Below are positions 54,060 through 62,654 of a stretch of DNA of 64,000 nucleotides, in pieces. Origin of the DNA: Spirosoma sp. 48-14 (GTDB lineage Bacteria; Bacteroidota; Bacteroidia; Cytophagales; Spirosomataceae). The position numbers and the translations under genes are program-made. The stretch is from the NCBI RefSeq assembly GCF_001898575.1, contig NZ_MKUD01000081.1, positions 93,606-157,605 on the forward strand, given 5' to 3'. The notes beneath the pieces were generated by a model. It saw only the letters and a program-made list of their open reading frames with translations. It was not told the origin of the DNA and ran no database searches. The stretch's first letter is position 1; every line of letters starts with the position of its first letter.

Positions 54060-57000
54060 ATGCGACAAAAACTTTTACTCTACTGCGTTGTTTTTTGGGG
54101 ATGGTTTTCGCCCCTGCTGGCGCAGCCAACCCCACCTTCCAGCCCAACAGATGACCGAACTGTTTCGGGCACTATTACCGACGAAAAAGGCAGCACCCTA
54201 CCGGGCGTTAGCGTCATTCTCAAAGGAACCCAGCGCGGAACCGTTACGGATGGCAAAGGTACGTTCCAACTGGCAGTTCCGGTCAAAGGCGCGGTATTGG
54301 TCGTCAGCTTTGTTGGCTACCTGGGTCAGGAAGTGGCCGTTGGAGGCCGAAGTACCATCAATATCCAACTGGCCCCCGATACGAAAGCCCTTGAGGAAGT
54401 GGTTGTGGTAGGCTACGGTACGCAACGAAAGATCGAAACCACGGGCGCTATTGCCTCGGTAAAAGCTGCCGATCTGCTGCAAACGCCCATAGCCAACGTA
54501 GCGCAGGGACTACAGGCACGCGTGGCGGGCGTCCAGATCACGCAGAATTCGGGCGCACCAGGGGGTAATGTCAGTGTCCGGATTCGGGGGACGAACTCGA
54601 TCAACGGCAGTTCGGAACCGCTATACGTCATCGACGGCATTCAGATTTCCAATAGCGGTGGTATCACGGATGTTAGTCCACTTTCGCAAATCAATCCAAA
54701 TGACATTGAATCGATTGAAGTTCTGAAAGATGCTTCATCGACCGCCATCTATGGGGCACGGGCCGCCAATGGTGTGGTGCTGATTACGACCAAGCGAGGA
54801 AAAGACGGGGCTACGCGGGTTAGCTATGATGGCTACGGTGGCGTACAACAGGTAAATAAAACACTCGATGTTCTGAACGCCCAGCAGTTTGCGCAACTCG
54901 AGAATGAAGTCTACAAGCGGGCAATTTATGCTGACCCGTCTACGCTGGGACAGGGCACCAACTGGCAGGACCTGATCTTCCGAAAAGCGGCTATGCAAAG
55001 TCATCAGCTTTCGGTATCGGGCGGTAATCAAAAAACGCAACTGGCGCTCTCGCTGAACTATTTCAACCAGGACGGTATCATCAAAAACTCCAATTTTACC
55101 CGCTACTCGTTTCGCTCCAACATCGACCATCGGCTAAGCGACCGGGTGAAGGTAGGCACCAGTTTATACTACGGCTATTCGGTCAATAAAGGAGTAAGTG
55201 TAGGCGGTACCAGTTCCGATGTTACCAGCAGCCGGGCTGGGGTGCTGGGCGCTGCGGTAGCGGCTCCTCCCACGCTGACGCCCTACCGACCCGATGGCAG
55301 TGTATTTCCGTTTCAGGATCAGATGAACGGGCAATATCAGGAGGTAACCAATCCGCTGAACTTTATTACGCCCATCAACCGGCAAACGACCCAACGGATT
55401 CTGGCCAATGTATACGTCGACTTTACGCTGTTCAAAGGGTTTACGTACCGGCCTAGTTTCAACGCCGATCTGGGTAATAGCTTATCCGAATACTACTCCC
55501 CCCTGTCGCTACTGAGTCAGTCGCAGCTGGCATCGGGCGGAGGGAATGCCAGCAATGTAAGCGGCTATAGCCGTACACTACTGCACGAAAGCATCTTTAC
55601 CTACCGCACCCGGATTGCCGAGCACCATTCCATTACGGCCACGGCGGTACTGGCTACGCAGGCCAATGTTAATCAGAGCTATACGCAAACAGCATCGAAT
55701 TTCCCGAACGACGTTACCGAGAATAATTCGGTTGGACTGGCCGTAAATCAGCGCATCAGCAGCGACAAGAGCAAATCCCGGCTCGACTCATACCTGGGAC
55801 GCATCAACTACGGGTATAAAGACAGATATTTTCTGGATCTGACCGCCCGCGCCGATGGATCGAGCAAGTTTGGTGAGAACAATAAGTATGGATTTTTCCC
55901 GGCGGTAGCGGGTGCCTGGCGGATTATCGAAGAGCCGTTTATGAAGTCGGTTTCGGTGGTTTCTGACCTGAAACTGCGCGGAAGCTGGGGCATCACCGGA
56001 AATGCAGGGGCCATTGACCCCTACCAATCGCTGGCAACGGTAAGTGCATCAGGGCTAAACTATAATTACAACCACGTTCCGGTTACGGGCATCAATCCAA
56101 GCGCCATTCCGAACCCGGACCTGAAGTGGGAGCGCTCTACGCAGGTCGATATTGGGTTAGACATCAGCCTGTTCCGCAACCGCCTGTCGCTGGTAGCCGA
56201 CTACTACAACAAACGAACCGACAACCTGCTGTTCCAGAAAGTACTGCCTATGTCGTCGGGTTATACGGCATTGACGGGTAATTTCGGTTCGATCCAAAAT
56301 AAGGGGCTGGAACTGGCCGTCAACGGGCGAATTCTCCCAGGAGGTGGCCGGGGACTTCAATGGGATGCATCGGCCAACATTACCTTCAATAAAAACGAAG
56401 TACTGGCCCTCGACGGCGTTATCGATGAGTTACCTCGCTCGGCCTTTGCTCTGCTCAAAGTCGGTTATCCGATGGGGCTTTACCGGACCTATGTATTCGA
56501 TGGCATCAGCCAGACTGGCGAGACAATTTTATCAGGTTACGACGGACGCATCGGCGGTCATAAGCTCAAAGATCTCAACGGCGATGGGACCATTACAGCC
56601 GCCGATCAGGCCATTGTTGGCAATGCTCAGCCGAAATACATTTTTGGTTTCTCATCATCGCTTCGTTATCGCGGTTTCGATCTGAATCTGTTCGTGCAGG
56701 GCGTACAGGGTAACAAGCTTATGAACCTGTTCCGCTATACATTCGAAACGGCACTCGGTCAGCAAAACGTACTGGCGGGGCTCGTCAATCGCTGGTCGCC
56801 CTCCAATCCAAGCAACGAATACGCGAGTGGTTTTCAGGGTGGGCGGTTACCCCTATCGGATCGGTATGTAGAGGATGCGTCGTTCGTGCGGCTGAAGAAT
56901 ATCTCACTGGGGTATACCCTTCCCAAGATCAAAGGCATCAGCCAGATACGGGTGTATGTCAGCGCGAATAATGCACTCACGATCACTAAATACAGTGGTT

Positions 57001-57107
57001 TCGACCCTGAGGTCAACAACTTCGGCAATGCCACCACGCAGTTTATCGATAACGGTACATATCCCATTGCCCGGTCGTATCTGGGCGGGCTACAGGTCAC
57101 TTTTTAA
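54060..57107 (+). CDS. SusC-type TonB-dependent receptor (no STN domain)
   Basis: A 1015-residue outer-membrane importer. It has a signal peptide (LLLYCVVFWGWFSPLLAQ), a carboxypeptidase-like domain (VSGTITDEKGSTLPGVSV), the SusC signature (LEEVVVVGYGTQRKIETTG), a plug (INPNDIESIEVLKDASSTAIYG) and a barrel ending in ARSYLGGLQVTF. It lacks the STN domain present in the SusC at 41348, so it should not signal through a FecR protein. The divergent membrane-anchored regulator is the likely control instead. The SusD gene begins 115 bases downstream. The imported glycan is unknown; the second enzyme-like protein downstream gives no clear hint. Confidence 0.94.
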   Translation: MRQKLLLYCVVFWGWFSPLLAQPTPPSSPTDDRTVSGTITDEKGSTLPGVSVILKGTQRGTVTDGKGTFQLAVPVKGAVLVVSFVGYLGQEVAVGGRSTINIQLAPDTKALEEVVVVGYGTQRKIETTGAIASVKAADLLQTPIANVAQGLQARVAGVQITQNSGAPGGNVSVRIRGTNSINGSSEPLYVIDGIQISNSGGITDVSPLSQINPNDIESIEVLKDASSTAIYGARAANGVVLITTKRGKDGATRVSYDGYGGVQQVNKTLDVLNAQQFAQLENEVYKRAIYADPSTLGQGTNWQDLIFRKAAMQSHQLSVSGGNQKTQLALSLNYFNQDGIIKNSNFTRYSFRSNIDHRLSDRVKVGTSLYYGYSVNKGVSVGGTSSDVTSSRAGVLGAAVAAPPTLTPYRPDGSVFPFQDQMNGQYQEVTNPLNFITPINRQTTQRILANVYVDFTLFKGFTYRPSFNADLGNSLSEYYSPLSLLSQSQLASGGGNASNVSGYSRTLLHESIFTYRTRIAEHHSITATAVLATQANVNQSYTQTASNFPNDVTENNSVGLAVNQRISSDKSKSRLDSYLGRINYGYKDRYFLDLTARADGSSKFGENNKYGFFPAVAGAWRIIEEPFMKSVSVVSDLKLRGSWGITGNAGAIDPYQSLATVSASGLNYNYNHVPVTGINPSAIPNPDLKWERSTQVDIGLDISLFRNRLSLVADYYNKRTDNLLFQKVLPMSSGYTALTGNFGSIQNKGLELAVNGRILPGGGRGLQWDASANITFNKNEVLALDGVIDELPRSAFALLKVGYPMGLYRTYVFDGISQTGETILSGYDGRIGGHKLKDLNGDGTITAADQAIVGNAQPKYIFGFSSSLRYRGFDLNLFVQGVQGNKLMNLFRYTFETALGQQNVLAGLVNRWSPSNPSNEYASGFQGGRLPLSDRYVEDASFVRLKNISLGYTLPKIKGISQIRVYVSANNALTITKYSGFDPEVNNFGNATTQFIDNGTYPIARSYLGGLQVTF

Positions 57108-57212
57108 AGAGCGAAAGAGTGAATGAGCGAAAGAGCGAATGGCTGACGCTTTCACACTACTTCTATCACTCATTCACCCTTTCACTCTTTCACTCTTTCA
57201 CTCTTTCACTCT
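57108..57212. repeat. octamer tandem repeat with inverted copy, SusC-SusD gap
   Basis: Four perfect units of ttcactct lie at 57181-57212. Just after the SusC stop, 57108-57129 is an inverted copy of 57167-57188 (19 of 22 bases). The whole 115-base gap between SusC and SusD is thus a simple-sequence palindrome that could form a hairpin in the operon mRNA. Confidence 0.75.
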
Positions 57213-57222
57213 TTTGTCTCCC

Positions 57223-58707
57223 ATGAAAAAAACACTCCTGCTGCTGATGGCGTTGTCGGGCCTGACGGTTTCGTGCAGCAAACTGGATGAGTCGGTGTAT
57301 TCGTCCATTTTTACGACAAACTTCTATAAGACCGCATCGGATGCCGAAGCTGGTATCGCGTCGGCTGCGGGCTCGCTCATCAATCTCTACGGTTTTCCGC
57401 TGGTGGCAGCCTCCGATTTTGCCGCCGACCAGGCGTATCCGCGTCCGGTAGTTGGGCGAAATACGATTACGCTGTTTACCTACGACCCCTATTTTACCGC
57501 TCAGCGTAATTCAGGGCGTCATGAAACGGAAGGACCGCAGGGCGTCTGGCGGTTTAGCTATAAGGGCATCGAAAATGCCAACTGGATCATCGAGAAAGTG
57601 CCTACGATTCAGATGGACGTCCAACGTCGAACCGAAATTGTAGCCGAAGCCTACGCTCTGCGCGGATTGTATCACTGGACACTGGCCAAGACCTTCAACG
57701 AAATACCGATCAAGACCAAAGCCAGTACCAGCGAAGCCGAAGCCCTCGTTCCGAAAAGCCCAAAGGCAGATATTTACAAGCAGATTTACGCTGATCTGGA
57801 TCAGGCCATTGCTGGGCTTCCCTCTTATTCGACCAATCTGGTGAAGGGCCGTCCGTCGAAAGAAGCCATTCAGGGGCTGTATGCCAAAGTAGCATTGTAT
57901 AACGAAGACTGGGCGAAGGCGTTGCAACTGGCGCAGGCCACCATCAGTTCGGGCAAGTATTCGCTCATGCCAAACGTGCTGGACGTGTTCGATGTCGACA
58001 AAGAAGATGCCGCTCGTATTGAGAATATGTGGGCTGTGGAAGCCGACCGCGTAACCCCCAGCCGCTGGCTAACAGTGATGGGTATTGCCGGTCCCCGAAA
58101 CAGCAGCGGCCCTGATTACGCCAAAGTATCTTATGGCTCCTGGTTTGCCTATCAGGCATTCTTTGATTCCTTCGATCCCAAAGACAAACGTCGTCAGTTG
58201 CTCGACACGACTTACCGCGATGTATCGGGGGCCATTGTCCGCCAGAAAGATATTACGCCTATCACGCCGAAAGGGGTGCTGATCCGCAAATACCGCGATC
58301 CGAATTCGATTGGCGAAGCGAATAACTGCAACTTCCCGATCATCCGTCTGGCCGATGTATACCTGATTGCCGCTGAAGCCGAAGCCCGTCAAAATGGTCC
58401 GACTGCGCTTGCTTACACTTATATCAACACCATTCGTAAACGGGCCGGGCTGAATGATCTGACGCCGGGACTGAGCAAAGATGCGTTTATCGATGCGGTG
58501 CTTCAGGAGCGTTCATGGGAGCTGTTTGCCGAAGCTGACCGCTGGTTCGATCTAACACGCACCAATACCTTCCTGACGGTGATTCCGAAAGCGGTTAATG
58601 ATGTATACCCAACACGTACCCCACAGGCGAAAAACCGATACTATCCTATTCCACTAGAAGAAATCCAGGCTAATCCAAAACTTACGCAAAGTCCCGGCTG
58701 GGAATAA
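57223..58707 (+). CDS. SusD/RagB-family lipoprotein
   Basis: A 494-residue surface lipoprotein. The frame opens at 57139, but that part is translated simple repeat; the ATG at 57223 starts a signal peptide with the lipobox GLTVSCSK. SusD features are FTTNFYKTASDAEAGIASA, AYALRGLYHWTLAKTFNEIP (TPR region), FPIIRLADVYLIAAEAEAR and LQERSWELFAEADRWFDLTR. It partners the SusC at 54060 as glycan-binding lid. A perfect 34-bp inverted repeat begins seven bases after the stop, and a large secreted protein gene follows. Confidence 0.94.
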   Translation: MKKTLLLLMALSGLTVSCSKLDESVYSSIFTTNFYKTASDAEAGIASAAGSLINLYGFPLVAASDFAADQAYPRPVVGRNTITLFTYDPYFTAQRNSGRHETEGPQGVWRFSYKGIENANWIIEKVPTIQMDVQRRTEIVAEAYALRGLYHWTLAKTFNEIPIKTKASTSEAEALVPKSPKADIYKQIYADLDQAIAGLPSYSTNLVKGRPSKEAIQGLYAKVALYNEDWAKALQLAQATISSGKYSLMPNVLDVFDVDKEDAARIENMWAVEADRVTPSRWLTVMGIAGPRNSSGPDYAKVSYGSWFAYQAFFDSFDPKDKRRQLLDTTYRDVSGAIVRQKDITPITPKGVLIRKYRDPNSIGEANNCNFPIIRLADVYLIAAEAEARQNGPTALAYTYINTIRKRAGLNDLTPGLSKDAFIDAVLQERSWELFAEADRWFDLTRTNTFLTVIPKAVNDVYPTRTPQAKNRYYPIPLEEIQANPKLTQSPGWE

Positions 58708-58713
58708 TTTTTT

Positions 58714-58831
58714 GACAGGATTTACAGGATGAACAGGATTAAACGTTTCTGCTCAGATCAACAAACGGCCGCTTGACGTCAAAAAAGCCATTGGAGCAAC
58801 GTTTAATCCTGTTCATCCTGTAAATCCTGTC
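58714..58831. repeat. perfect 34-bp inverted repeat filling an intergenic gap
   Basis: The arms 58714-58747 and 58798-58831 are exact reverse complements over 34 bases with a 50-base spacer. A further gctc/gagc pair lies just inside. The element starts six bases after the SusD stop and ends 18 bases before the next ATG. The arm contains the ggatttacaggatgaacagg phrase that I recall as a dispersed intergenic repeat in bacteria. Confidence 0.9.
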
Positions 58832-58849
58832 CGAAGAACCATTAACGCA

Positions 58850-61330
58850 ATGAAAAAATATATTCTTTCTGCCTATTTCGTCGGCTTGTTCTTTATGCGC
58901 AGCCAGGTATCCGTCGCGCAATCGAAACCATTGCCTTCTTACAGCGGTATTTATCCGCACCTGGCCATGTATAACAACGAAGGCGAATGTGGCACGGGTG
59001 CTGTGGTGCCCTGGGCCGGTAAACTCTGGGTCGTTACTTATGGTCCTCACCTACCCTTCGGCTCGTCGGACAAACTGTACGAAATAACGTCGGACTTAAA
59101 ACAGATTGTGCGACCCGAAAGCATTGGTGGTACACCCGCCAACCGCATGATTCATCCCGAAAGTAACCAGTTGTTCATTGGTCCTTATGCCATCGATAGC
59201 AAAGCACACGTACGGACAATTCCCTACAAAATTATGCAGGGACGCCACACCGGAAACGCTCGCCATCTGACCGACCCGAAAGGAAAAATCTATTACGGCA
59301 CCATGGAGGAAGGGTTTTACGAAGTCGACGTGAATACCTTAACGCCTACAATGCTTTACGAAGACAACAACGTCAAAAACCCGAAAGTATCGGACGAGTC
59401 GAACAATCATCATTCGAACCTGCTACCGGGTGCTCATGGTAAAGGCGTTTATTCGGGCCAGGGCGTTATGGTCTACTCCAACAATGGCGAGCCGGGCCCC
59501 CAGGCATTGGTTCAATTCGATATTCCAGCCGGATCGCTTTCGGAATGGAACGGCAAAGACTGGACGGTTGTCCGCCGAAACCAGTTTGTGGAAGTGACCG
59601 GCCCCGGTGGCATCTATGGGAATAAGAATCCAGAAACCGACCCTATCTGGGCTACGGGCTGGGATCATAAATCGGTTCTACTGGGCGTTCGGGAGAAGGC
59701 AACGGGCTGGCATTTTTACCGACTCCCCAAAGCCAGTCATAGTTACGATGGTGCCCACGGCTGGAACACCGAATGGCCCCGCATTCGGGACATCGGCACC
59801 AATCAGCAACCCGACTATCTGATGACCATGCACGGTATGTTCTGGCGGTTTCCGGGTTCATTCTCCGCGTCGAATACGGTCGGCATTCGTCCCCGGTCGG
59901 CCTACCTGAAAGTGATTGGGGATTTCGCTCGCTGGAACAATCGACTGGTATTTGGTTGCGACGATTCGGCTCAAAAAGAGTTTTTAAATAAGCGAAAAGC
60001 CAAAGGCAATATCGAAGGGCCGGGCCAGTCGAACTCAAATCTGTGGTTTACGCCCCTAACCTTACCCGACCAGCTCGGCCCCAATACGGCCGAAGGAGCC
60101 GTCTGGCAAAACGAAGCCGTTAACGCCAACGAACCCTCTGAGCCGTTCCTATTTGCTGGTTGGGCCAATCGGTCAGTATGGTTACAGAACAACGGCAACG
60201 CTGCGTTAACAATCACTTTTGAGATCGATAAAGCCGGTAATGGCAACTGGACCCCGCTGCAAACAACCACCGTCGGTGCCAATAATGCAGCCCACTTGGC
60301 CTTTGCCGCCAATACACCCGGCGAATGGATTCGGCTGAAATCCGATAAAAACGCGACACTGTCGGCCCAGTTTTTTTATGCCGCCAGCGACACCCGCAGC
60401 GCAGCGATCAGCCCGATATTTACCGGATTAACGAACATCAACTCAGCCACGACTACGGGCGGATTGCTGTACGGATTAGGCAAGAATCGGCGGTCGCTCG
60501 GCTTGGCAGCTCGTTCTTACGCAAACGGCCAATCTAGCAATATCGGCTATTACGAACTGAATGCGGCTATGCAACTGGTTCGGAAAGATGACCCGGATAT
60601 GCAGTCGTTTATCAACACTAAATTCGCGATTCCTCAAAAAGCCGTAACCATCGACGAAGCCAGTGTATTAGTCGTTGATGACAAAGGTCGTCGTTGGCGG
60701 CTCCCTTTAGGCAACAATGCGTATACCGATCTAACCAATCAGGCAACCCTACGCATTTGTCGGGAAGTAGCGACCGAACGCGACCTGTTCAACTGTCACG
60801 GCACGTTTTATGAACTTCCCGCCGAAAATGCTGACGGTTACGCCAAAATTCGACCCATTTCGTCGCATAAACTGCGCATCAATGACTACGCATCGTACCG
60901 GGGTCTACTTATTCTGACCGGAATTGATCGTTCATCAGTGACTAAAAACGAGCACATTGTGGTGTCGGACGATAAAAAAGCGACCATTTGGGCGGGCGCT
61001 ATCGACGATCTGTGGAAATTGGGAAAACCAATCGGTCACGGTGGTCCCTGGAAAAATACCAAAGTCACTGCCAATGAAGCCTCTGATCCTTATCTGATTG
61101 GTTTCTACGATCAGCGGTCTTTGCAACTTTCGCACAAAGCGACATCGCCTGTTACGTTCACCATCGAAGCCGACCCAACGGGCAATGGTATCTGGATGAG
61201 CTATAAAACGATCACCGTTTCGCCGGATAAACCGATTAGTTACGAGTTTCCGAAAGACTTTCAGGCTCGCTGGGTACGCTTCAAAACCGACAAAGCTTGT
61301 GAGGCATCAGCTTTGTTGGAGTACAAATAG
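58850..61330 (+). CDS. large secreted protein of unknown function in the second SusCD locus
   Basis: An 826-residue exported protein with signal peptide (ILSAYFVGLFFMRSQVSVAQ). I do not recognise the family. Residues about 30-420 look like a beta-propeller, with repeated short strands and aromatic or His-rich turns (GTGAVVPWAGKLWVVTYGPH, ANRMIHPESNQLFIGPYAID, SNNHHSNLLPGAHGKGVYS, ATGWDHKSVLLGVREK). Two similar beta-sandwich-like modules follow, near 425-520 and 735-826. Each begins with an NEAVNANEPSEPFLFAG- or KVTANEASDPYLIGF-type phrase and ends in WIRLKSDKNA or WVRFKTDKAC. Its place after SusCD suggests a glycan-degrading or glycan-binding role. The TAG stop is supplied by a palindromic element. 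Confidence 0.75.
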   Translation: MKKYILSAYFVGLFFMRSQVSVAQSKPLPSYSGIYPHLAMYNNEGECGTGAVVPWAGKLWVVTYGPHLPFGSSDKLYEITSDLKQIVRPESIGGTPANRMIHPESNQLFIGPYAIDSKAHVRTIPYKIMQGRHTGNARHLTDPKGKIYYGTMEEGFYEVDVNTLTPTMLYEDNNVKNPKVSDESNNHHSNLLPGAHGKGVYSGQGVMVYSNNGEPGPQALVQFDIPAGSLSEWNGKDWTVVRRNQFVEVTGPGGIYGNKNPETDPIWATGWDHKSVLLGVREKATGWHFYRLPKASHSYDGAHGWNTEWPRIRDIGTNQQPDYLMTMHGMFWRFPGSFSASNTVGIRPRSAYLKVIGDFARWNNRLVFGCDDSAQKEFLNKRKAKGNIEGPGQSNSNLWFTPLTLPDQLGPNTAEGAVWQNEAVNANEPSEPFLFAGWANRSVWLQNNGNAALTITFEIDKAGNGNWTPLQTTTVGANNAAHLAFAANTPGEWIRLKSDKNATLSAQFFYAASDTRSAAISPIFTGLTNINSATTTGGLLYGLGKNRRSLGLAARSYANGQSSNIGYYELNAAMQLVRKDDPDMQSFINTKFAIPQKAVTIDEASVLVVDDKGRRWRLPLGNNAYTDLTNQATLRICREVATERDLFNCHGTFYELPAENADGYAKIRPISSHKLRINDYASYRGLLILTGIDRSSVTKNEHIVVSDDKKATIWAGAIDDLWKLGKPIGHGGPWKNTKVTANEASDPYLIGFYDQRSLQLSHKATSPVTFTIEADPTGNGIWMSYKTITVSPDKPISYEFPKDFQARWVRFKTDKACEASALLEYK

Positions 61331-61398
61331 AACGCCGATTTTTATGATTTGCACAGATCATAATGAATCATATAAATCATAACAATCCGTGTTCTATT
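61326..61398. repeat. 73-base palindromic element overlapping a stop codon
   Basis: The arms 61326-61350 and 61374-61398 match as inverted copies at 22 of 25 bases with a 23-base loop. The TAG stop of the secreted protein (61328-61330) lies inside the first arm. It shares the aatagaacgc end and the cacagatcat core with the element at 39603-39684. Confidence 0.85.
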
Positions 61399-61498
61399 AG
61401 CCGCAGCAGAAAAAAAATATGAAAAATAAGCTCAATCCTGTTTCAAGACACACAATAAAACAGTGATAGCAGCGTTTTTATGTTGTTCGTCGCTTCGC

Positions 61499-61531
61499 AA
61501 GCCCTGGTATTTCTTAATACCGGGGCTTTTT
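61499..61531 (+). terminator. intrinsic terminator of the second SusCD operon
   Basis: A 13-pair stem (61499-61511 with 61516-61528, one U-G pair) has a 4-base loop and is followed by a T run on the plus strand. It lies 168 bases past the stop of the large secreted protein, after the palindromic element. It also sits just beyond the end of the convergent kinase-like gene. Confidence 0.85.
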
Positions 61532-61551
61532 GTTGGTTTCTACAGGATCAA

Positions 61552-62574
61552 TTAGTGCAGCGAAATCATCGCCATGCTTTGCGAAACCAACTCACCCATC
61601 GTCTGGCAGCGGAGAAAATCAGCGTGACGATAATGGTTTGATAAAGATTGGCGAAGGCTAAGGACATTGTTCACTGGCGCAATCTCATCCTGCCGCATCA
61701 CTTCCATCAGGTCATGCAGCCGGACAGTTTCGGCCCGAATCCGGCTGGCAATCAACGCCCGTTCTTCTATCTGATATTGACGGACACTTTCGGGGGTCAT
61801 GTAGCGCAACCCAAGCTCAATGATCGGCTGATTCTGTTTGTAATACTGTGGCATATATACCGATTTGCGCCCTTCGTACGATTGCTGATCGAAGTCGATG
61901 GCCCGGATTCGGTAATATACCTCATCAAAATCGGGCGTTATATCAACCACAAAATTGCTGGAATGCATATCACCCAAGAGTCGGACAAAACACCGTTCGT
62001 TGAACTTGACGAACTCTTTACAAAGCCGAATCGGATTCAGGGCGGGGTCATGGAGCTGGTTATCGAAAAACATATCGCCCGGAATACCGGCAATATGTTC
62101 TTCCACCAGCGTTTGGCCGCTGGTCATATAATTGATGCGATTGGGCGACAGAATATGCTCTAACTCAAGCCCATAAACGCGTGATGCATCGGCCCGTTTG
62201 ATGTAAAAGTAATCGAAGTTGTCGTTGACCAGATTCCGAATCCGAACGCGAAATGGCTTTGTGTTGCCATACAGGCACAGATCGACGCGGTCGATGGTCA
62301 GGTGCCGGGTGATCGACAAATCGCCATCGGCTTTCAACAACGCATAGATTGCCTTCAGCGAGAGCTGCATTTCATCAGCTTCTGCTGCCGCAAAGAAAAC
62401 CGTTTCCCAGAGCGTATCGCGTTCACGTTTGTCAAACAGCGTAATCGAGCTGCTGTAACGCAACAAATCCTCATACTGAGTGGGTAGTGTCAGTTCGCGG
62501 TCGTATTGGAGCAAGTACGATTGAAGTGGCTTGCGAATGGGGTAAATAAGTTTCTTTCTGGATATGACAGGCAT
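61552..62574 (-). CDS. kinase-fold-like protein of unknown function
   Basis: A 340-residue cytoplasmic protein with no named family known to me. It shows features of the protein-kinase/aminoglycoside-phosphotransferase fold. A Lys lies in an FDYFYIKRAD strand (Lys126), Glu137 or Glu139 in GLELEHIL could pair with it, a hinge-like EEHIAGIPGDMFF follows, a catalytic-loop-like LLGDMHSSNFVV carries Asp202, His204 and Asn207, and a metal-binding-loop-like AIDFDQ carries Asp227. The order and spacing match that fold, although the His normally before GD is Leu. The AraC regulator ends 80 bases upstream on the same strand, so the two may be co-transcribed. The substrate is unknown. Confidence 0.7.
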   Translation of the reverse strand: MPVISRKKLIYPIRKPLQSYLLQYDRELTLPTQYEDLLRYSSSITLFDKRERDTLWETVFFAAAEADEMQLSLKAIYALLKADGDLSITRHLTIDRVDLCLYGNTKPFRVRIRNLVNDNFDYFYIKRADASRVYGLELEHILSPNRINYMTSGQTLVEEHIAGIPGDMFFDNQLHDPALNPIRLCKEFVKFNERCFVRLLGDMHSSNFVVDITPDFDEVYYRIRAIDFDQQSYEGRKSVYMPQYYKQNQPIIELGLRYMTPESVRQYQIEERALIASRIRAETVRLHDLMEVMRQDEIAPVNNVLSLRQSLSNHYRHADFLRCQTMGELVSQSMAMISLH

Positions 62575-62654
62575 AAGCAGTAAGCCAATGGAGACCGGAA
62601 CAAGGTAGCCTTAATCAGCCCATTGGGCGACCGAATATACCACAATCCGTTGGT

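Noticed and set aside
57139-57222. N-terminal extension of the second SusD.
   Set aside because: It is translated tandem-repeat DNA; the ATG at 57223 starts a lipoprotein signal peptide.
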